Origin: an uncultured Faecalicatena sp.
GTDB taxonomy: Bacteria > Bacillota > Clostridia > Lachnospirales > Lachnospiraceae
NCBI GenBank assembly: GCA_948468385.1
Contig: CAOKHZ010000016.1
Span: 40,028 to 104,027, forward strand
DNA length: 64,000 nucleotides
Direction: 5' to 3'
Shown here: one piece after another, positions 59,599 to 64,000 of the stretch
Position numbering within the stretch: the first letter of the stretch is position 1
How the letters are laid out: each line of letters starts with the position of its first letter
Made by a program: the position numbers and the translations under genes
The notes under the pieces: generated by a model
Seen by the model: only the letters and a program-made list of their open reading frames with translations
What the model was told of the DNA's origin: nothing
The model's database searches: none

Positions 59599-61431
59599 TT
59601 ATTGTATTTTGGCTTGTAATATATTTGTTAAAATTTCTTTGAGGACAATAATTTCCATACTTTTAATTTGCGAACTGCTTGGTATCAATTGGTAACTTTT
59701 GTATAAAGTATTTTTAAACTGTTCGTCGTAGGAAGCAAAGTAATCGTTTGGGTTGACAGTCAATTTAGTGTCGAAATCTTCGATATCATTAACAATGTCA
59801 TTAGTTTTTAAGTTTATATCGTAGCAAATGAAACGGTCAATATATCTAAAAGGATGGTTGATTTTTTTGTTTAATGTTCCTTTTAACTCAATATATTTTG
59901 GTGTACCATTGATGTCCACAACAAAATCAATCCCTTTTGAAGTATTGTAATCCAAAAGATTAAAAGTAAATAATTTTGGATATAATGTCATGATTTGGAT
60001 TAACAGAATCATGGTTTCTGATTCTGAATAACCTGTTTTTAACTTTGTGGGTTCTAATAGGGTGCGTCCACAAGGTAATATAATTGTTTTTCGTTGTTGC
60101 GAAAGTTTGTTCCTTATTTGCAAATCGGTATGGTCATTTTCTATAGATTTGATTTGCTTTTCTAATTGTTCCATTTCGGAACGTTCATTCATCAAGGATT
60201 TGATGCTGTTATCATTTAGTATTGCATTAAGTTGAGATTTTATTATCTCGATTTTTTCTATTTCTGAATTTTGTATGGAACCTCTATTAGCGGTTAATTG
60301 GAAATCATCACAATCTATGAAAGCCTGCATATATGTATAGGAACCGCTACCTTTACCACCCTCTATCCAATCATCTACTTTTTCTACGGGTACACCGCCT
60401 TTACATACCCATAGTCCATAACGTTCACTATCAGTATGCGTTAATTCATTACGAGTACGTCCGCGTTTGCTTAATAGTATATCGTATTTTCGTTTTGTCT
60501 CATATCCTTCAAGATGAATGATGAGTCTAAATGATGTGTTATTGCTACAAACTACAGTGTCATTGTAAATGGTGCGTGAATAATAGTCATAATAAGCCTT
60601 ATTACTTTTAATTGTTTTTGCATAAGATTTCATAGCTGTATCAGAATGTCTGTTAGGAGGAAAGTAGTGTCCTAATGTAATTACTTCGTAGTTAATTTTA
60701 TTGACTGACTCAAAAATTGGAATGGGATCAATCATATCAAGGGAACAGTAACTTCTACAAAAATCATCTTGCTTCAAACCAGCTAAATAGAGTTTGATAT
60801 TTTTAGATTGTAAGTTTTTATCAAAAAGAGGACGCAAACTACCAATTACAGTATACCATTTAATATAATCACGTAAATATGCATGATTTAATTTGAATTT
60901 AGTGTGCTGAGTATTGAAATGGCGCGGAGCGATTATTCTAACCATAAACCCTTGTTCCCAATCTGCAGGTAATGAAATACCTAATGTTGTTGCATCGAAT
61001 ATATCAGAATAAGAATATATATTTTTTCTTTCCAGTTGTTCAAGTGGTGAATCTAACTCTACAGCCCATTCCTCTGAATGGTTTTTTGTGCAAATATGTA
61101 TTTTGCTTGCATTAAAGAAAATTTTTGAACCATGTCCTTTATAACCAAGTTTTCCCTCGAGGGGCATGTTATCTTCGTTTATTTTTGTTGATTTTGCTAG
61201 GCCAAAGAAGTTGTCAATATTTTCTTTTTTTAGAGGCTCGCCATTGTTCCATATGTCAATAATAAGCTCGGTGCCGCTCATACGCTTTTTTTCATAAACA
61301 TGACAAAATATTTTTGTGGCATTTTCGTCAAATGCGTTTTGGAATGCTTCTCTAAATATTTCTAAGGGTTCTCCAAAATCAGTAATAATTTGATATAATT
61401 CATATCCTATATTTACTTGTGCATCATTCAT
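59599..61431 (-). CDS. GHKL (MORC/Hsp90-like) ATPase fused to a PD-(D/E)XK-type nuclease
   Basis: The 610-residue minus-strand protein starts with a Bergerat ATPase fold: REAFQNAFDENA (Glu28, Asn32), IDIWNNGEPL (Asp59, Gly64) and GKLGYKGHGSK (residues 93-103). A transducer-like middle follows. Residues about 411-448 look like a coiled coil (MEQLEKQIKSIENDHTDLQ). At the C terminus IDFVVDINGTPKYIELKGT supplies Asp502, Glu515 and Lys517, the D-x12-ExK nuclease pattern. Such an ATPase-nuclease fusion recalls MORC-like proteins of restriction and defence loci. It is AT-rich, follows an XRE regulator gene by 66 bp, and has AAAGGAG before the ATG. Confidence 0.82.
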   Translation of the reverse strand: MNDAQVNIGYELYQIITDFGEPLEIFREAFQNAFDENATKIFCHVYEKKRMSGTELIIDIWNNGEPLKKENIDNFFGLAKSTKINEDNMPLEGKLGYKGHGSKIFFNASKIHICTKNHSEEWAVELDSPLEQLERKNIYSYSDIFDATTLGISLPADWEQGFMVRIIAPRHFNTQHTKFKLNHAYLRDYIKWYTVIGSLRPLFDKNLQSKNIKLYLAGLKQDDFCRSYCSLDMIDPIPIFESVNKINYEVITLGHYFPPNRHSDTAMKSYAKTIKSNKAYYDYYSRTIYNDTVVCSNNTSFRLIIHLEGYETKRKYDILLSKRGRTRNELTHTDSERYGLWVCKGGVPVEKVDDWIEGGKGSGSYTYMQAFIDCDDFQLTANRGSIQNSEIEKIEIIKSQLNAILNDNSIKSLMNERSEMEQLEKQIKSIENDHTDLQIRNKLSQQRKTIILPCGRTLLEPTKLKTGYSESETMILLIQIMTLYPKLFTFNLLDYNTSKGIDFVVDINGTPKYIELKGTLNKKINHPFRYIDRFICYDINLKTNDIVNDIEDFDTKLTVNPNDYFASYDEQFKNTLYKSYQLIPSSSQIKSMEIIVLKEILTNILQAKIQ

Positions 61432-61497
61432 AAGAGTTCTCCTTTGCTAATTATTATAGGCTGTGTGCTATTTTTGAACTTTTATTTGATTCGTTTT

Positions 61498-62055
61498 TCA
61501 TCGAATACTATTATCTTCCTTATCATTTCCCTCTTCATCAACCTTACTACTTGTATCCGGCCAGTTGATTTTCCATTCGAAATACTCGTTTTCTGAAATT
61601 TCTTTGTTCTTCAACTGTTGTTTTCGAAGGCACCATTCGCGCATAAATTCATTGACTAATCCGTAATCAATCCACATACCCACCGGTGCTTGAAGAGACC
61701 AGTCGTCATTGTCGTAGTAATATGCCGACATGTCATAAGAAGTGTTGTACTTGCCGGGGGTGCGAACAAGTTGGAACAAATGAAACATATTGCGGTTGTC
61801 TTCTTCGAGCCAGAAGAATGTAAGCATAATATCTTCGGCACAACCGGGAGTACTGCCGACAAAATGTAAGTAATTGACATTCAATATTTTGGCCATTTCC
61901 ATTAAGGTATCACGTTTAGGAACGCGATAGCCAGACTCGTACTGTGCTACGCGAACATCCGCATTGCGTTCTTCGTATCCCAATTTTAGCCCGAGTTCGC
62001 GTTGGGTCATACCTCGGAATATGCGTATCTTTTTTATTCGTTCTCCTAATACCAT
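61498..62055 (-). CDS. XRE-family regulator of the island
   Basis: The 185-residue protein has an N-terminal HTH (RIKKIRIFRGMTQRELGLKLGYEERNADVRVAQYESGYRVPKRDTL-like) and a C-terminal domain of about 110 residues, with no recognised family, ending in a charged tail. It lies directly upstream of the ATPase-nuclease gene on the same strand and divergent from the excisionase/integrase genes. It may repress both directions, using the TGTTAAG...CTTAACA pair at 62257-62287. AAAGGACG precedes the ATG. Confidence 0.88.
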   Translation of the reverse strand: MVLGERIKKIRIFRGMTQRELGLKLGYEERNADVRVAQYESGYRVPKRDTLMEMAKILNVNYLHFVGSTPGCAEDIMLTFFWLEEDNRNMFHLFQLVRTPGKYNTSYDMSAYYYDNDDWSLQAPVGMWIDYGLVNEFMREWCLRKQQLKNKEISENEYFEWKINWPDTSSKVDEEGNDKEDNSIR

Positions 62056-62240
62056 GTTGATTTCGTCCTTTCAAAAGTTTTCATGCTATTATCTGTTACT
62101 ATTTGCACCCGTAAGGCACGCAGAATTTGTGAACGATAACAATTATCTCATATATTCTATCACAATCTGAATAATACGGCAACAAAAACTTATCATAAAT
62201 GCTAAATTTAATGAAAAAGATAAATTTAACAAAAAAGTTA

Positions 62241-62287
62241 TTGACAATAACAGAAATGTTAAGTATAATGTGAATGGAAACTTAACA
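62241..62287 (+). promoter_or_regulatory. Consensus promoter and operator for excisionase/integrase
   Basis: TTGACA (62241-62246) and TATAAT (62264-62269) are perfect consensus boxes 17 bp apart. An inverted pair TGTTAAG (62257-62263) and CTTAACA (62281-62287) brackets the -10 box. TAAATTTAA is also repeated just upstream (62204-62212 and 62220-62228). Confidence 0.8.
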
Positions 62288-62317
62288 AATAGGCTAAATA
62301 AGAAGGGAGGGAATTGA

Positions 62318-62509
62318 ATGAAGAATGAGTTATTTGTAACTGCCGGGGAGGTGGCGCAGGAATTGGGTGTTTCCAAACCTTTTGCTTACAAATTGGTACG
62401 GCAGATGAATGAGGAACTTGAGGAAAGAGGGTTCATCACGATTGCCGGACGTGTGAGCAGAAAATACTACGAAGAAAAATTTTATGGTATGTCGCAAGCG
62501 GCGAGTTAA
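62318..62509 (+). CDS. Excisionase-like small HTH protein
   Basis: The 63-residue protein (FVTAGEVAQELGVSKPFAYKLVRQMNEELEERGFITIAGRVSRKYYEEKFYG) resembles MerR-type/HTH_17 helix-turn-helix proteins that act as excisionases of integrative elements. It lies 12 bp before the integrase gene, behind AAGGGAGGG. It probably directs the integrase toward excision. Confidence 0.85.
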   Translation: MKNELFVTAGEVAQELGVSKPFAYKLVRQMNEELEERGFITIAGRVSRKYYEEKFYGMSQAAS

Positions 62510-62521
62510 AGGAGGGATGTC

Positions 62522-63607
62522 ATGGCGGCATATAAAGATGAAAAGCGTGGAACATGGTATGTATCGTTCCACTATTATGACTGGACAGGAAAGAATTGCC
62601 GAAAGGTCAAGAGAGGTTTTAAGACTAAGCGAGAAGCTACAGAGTGGGAGCATCACTTTCTGATGAAAGAAGCGGATGATTTGGATATGACATTCAAAGA
62701 GTTTGTGCAAGCCTATACAAGAGATATGAAGCCAAAACTAAAACATAATACTTGGCTGACAAAGGAGCACATTATACGTACGAAATTATTACCATACTTT
62801 GGAAACAAAAAAATGCGTGATATCCGTGCCAAAGATGTTATCCAGTGGCAAAATATGCAGATTTCTTATCATAATGAAAAGGGAAAGCCCTATGCACCAA
62901 CTTATTTGAAAACTTTGCAGTCCGAGTTGAGCGCGTTATTCAACCATGCGGTACGATTCTATGAATTAAAAAGCAATCCCGTTGTGAAAGCCGGCCCGCT
63001 TGGAAAGGGGAAAGCGGAGGAAATGCTTTTTTGGACGAAAGAGGAATATCTAAAATTCATTGAAGAGGTTAAAGACAAGCCATGTTCTTATCTGGCATTT
63101 CAGATTTTATATTGGTGTGGTTTACGTGTTGGCGAGCTTTTAGCACTTACGTCGCGGGATATTGATTTTGATAATAAAGTCATTCGAATAACGAAATCAT
63201 ATCAGCGATTAGAGGGAAAGGATGTGATAACAGACCCAAAGACACCGAAAAGTAAACGGAATGTCAGTATGCCGGATTTCTTGTGCGAGGAATTAAAAGA
63301 GTACCTTGGAAAATTGTATGGGATTCTTCCAACTGACCGCATTTTCCACCAAACAAAAAAGTTTTTGCATCATGAGATGACGAGAGGGGCGGAAAAGGCA
63401 GGAGTGAAGCGTATCAGGATTCACGATTTACGGCACTCACATGTTTCACTGCTCATTAGTATGGGATTTTCGGCAGTGTCAATCGGGAATAGAGTAGGGC
63501 ATGAAAGTGTCGATATTACTTATCGTTATGCTCACATGTTTCCGACAGAACAAATGCAAATGGCAGAGTCATTAAATGCAGAATTTAGGGAGGGGGTGAG
63601 ACAATGA
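62522..63607 (+). CDS. int: Tyrosine recombinase (integrase)
   Basis: The 361-residue integrase has an arm-type DNA-binding N terminus (GTWYVSFHYYDWTGKNCRKVKRGFKTKREA-like), a core-binding SAM-like domain (about residues 57-150) and the catalytic domain. Catalytic residues are Arg202 (GLRVGEL), His301 and Arg304 (HDLRHSH), His327 (VGHES) and Tyr336 (TYRYAHMF). It should integrate and excise the element whose left edge is likely at guaA. The stop overlaps the next gene by four bases. Confidence 0.96.
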   Translation: MAAYKDEKRGTWYVSFHYYDWTGKNCRKVKRGFKTKREATEWEHHFLMKEADDLDMTFKEFVQAYTRDMKPKLKHNTWLTKEHIIRTKLLPYFGNKKMRDIRAKDVIQWQNMQISYHNEKGKPYAPTYLKTLQSELSALFNHAVRFYELKSNPVVKAGPLGKGKAEEMLFWTKEEYLKFIEEVKDKPCSYLAFQILYWCGLRVGELLALTSRDIDFDNKVIRITKSYQRLEGKDVITDPKTPKSKRNVSMPDFLCEELKEYLGKLYGILPTDRIFHQTKKFLHHEMTRGAEKAGVKRIRIHDLRHSHVSLLISMGFSAVSIGNRVGHESVDITYRYAHMFPTEQMQMAESLNAEFREGVRQ

Positions 63608-63981
63608 GCGGTGTGCACAAATATCCGACAATTAGTTTTCGTATTTCTCCAAGAGAGCGGAAAGAAATTGAAGCGAAAATTTTCGTGAGTGGTATGAAAA
63701 AGAAAGACTATTTTGTACGTTCTTGTATTTATAACCATGTATGTGTAGTGGGAAAAAAAGAAAACGTATATCAGATTGTGGAGAAATTGCAGGAAATGCA
63801 AAATCGAATAGGAGAGTTGGCAGGACAAGTAAAGGTCGAAAAGCCGGAGATTACTGCCGAAGAAATCAGGGAATTACAAGAGTCCTACGAGGATATGTTA
63901 AAAGCGATTCTTTGGATGTTAGATGGCGCAAAGTATCTGTGGCAGGGAAAAGAAAAAAGCCCCGACAGCGGCAACTGTTAG
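63604..63981 (+). CDS. MobC-like relaxosome accessory protein
   Basis: The 125-residue protein starts with a ribbon-helix-helix-like region (ISFRISPRERKEIEAKIFVSGMKKKDYFVRSCIYNH) as in MobC proteins that help a relaxase open oriT. The second half is a coiled coil (IVEKLQEMQNRIGELAGQV). It overlaps the integrase gene by four bases. A relaxase gene would be expected just beyond the window end. Confidence 0.75.
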   Translation: MSGVHKYPTISFRISPRERKEIEAKIFVSGMKKKDYFVRSCIYNHVCVVGKKENVYQIVEKLQEMQNRIGELAGQVKVEKPEITAEEIRELQESYEDMLKAILWMLDGAKYLWQGKEKSPDSGNC

Positions 63982-63988
63982 GGCTGTG
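63960..63988 (+). terminator. Hairpin at the window end
   Basis: AGCCCCGACAG pairs with CTGTTAGGGCT around a short loop, overlapping the end of the MobC-like gene. No T-tract is visible before the window ends. Confidence 0.4.
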
Positions 63989-64000
63989 ATAACTGGAAAA

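Noticed and set aside
59501-64000. The guaA-adjacent island as a prophage
   Set aside because: No phage structural, lysis or replication genes are visible; the MobC-like gene favours a mobilizable element. The part beyond the window was not seen.

Overview
The window reads as chromosomal DNA of a spore-forming Clostridia, most likely a gut Lachnospiraceae. Support comes from sporulation genes (spoIIR, spoIIID, a SPOCS/LysM protein), strong AAGGAGG ribosome-binding sites, use of ATG/GTG/TTG starts, several NhaC-type sodium antiporters, and AAA-like/PD-(D/E)XK and PD-(D/E)XK-transposase proteins that are common in this family. No rRNA, intact tRNA or CRISPR array was seen. The species cannot be named from the sequence.

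Layout. 1-1.2 kb: 3' part of an AAA-like/PD-(D/E)XK gene, then two strong hairpin elements. 1.5-8.3 kb: PrcB-like lipoprotein, SPOCS/LysM spore protein, ispE, a GntR regulator, spoIIR, a cation-diffusion-facilitator and a FadR-type regulator. 8.4-15.9 kb: a six-gene operon (sugar-type ABC importer, alpha/beta hydrolase, IlvD/Edd-like dehydratase) whose promoter carries two copies of an 11-bp palindrome, the probable site of the regulator just upstream. 16-17.5 kb: a DUF305 protein and a decayed nuclease/transposase gene. 17.5-26.9 kb: housekeeping genes (acyl-ACP thioesterase, FAD dehydrogenase, CvfB-like S1 protein, dnaE, pfkA, murI, DUF1934).

27.1-41.5 kb: a large carbohydrate catabolic cluster. 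Two NhaC antiporters bracket an FGGY kinase, a HAD phosphatase, a BtpA/SgcQ protein, a NagB-like protein, two PfkB kinases, a DapA-like aldolase and a TIM-barrel isomerase; a DUF4432 epimerase and two GntR/UTRA regulators follow. The NagB-like and DapA-like proteins lack signature catalytic residues, so the pathway is probably not a textbook one. 41.6-47 kb: membrane protein with a charged tail, trigger-factor-like lipoprotein, aldose epimerase, TetR, PutP-type symporter. 47.2-48.9 kb: an intact AAA-like/PD-(D/E)XK gene, paralogous to the one at position 1. 49-53.2 kb: a divergent YheO/DauR-type regulator facing a threonine-synthase-like PLP enzyme, NhaC antiporter and RidA. 53.3-59.5 kb: spoIIID, a YesM/YesN-type two-component system, an HPr-like protein, a structured leader region and guaA.

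59.5-64 kb is AT-rich foreign DNA directly after guaA: an excisionase-like protein, a tyrosine integrase and a MobC-like protein (an integrative mobilizable element). Its cargo is an XRE regulator and a 610-residue protein joining an N-terminal GHKL (MORC/Hsp90-like) ATPase to a C-terminal PD-(D/E)XK-type nuclease motif. This is the best candidate here for an undescribed, possibly anti-phage, system. A second theme is hairpins built around GGAAAC directly after Rho-independent terminators. A third is in-frame tandem repeats inside several genes.
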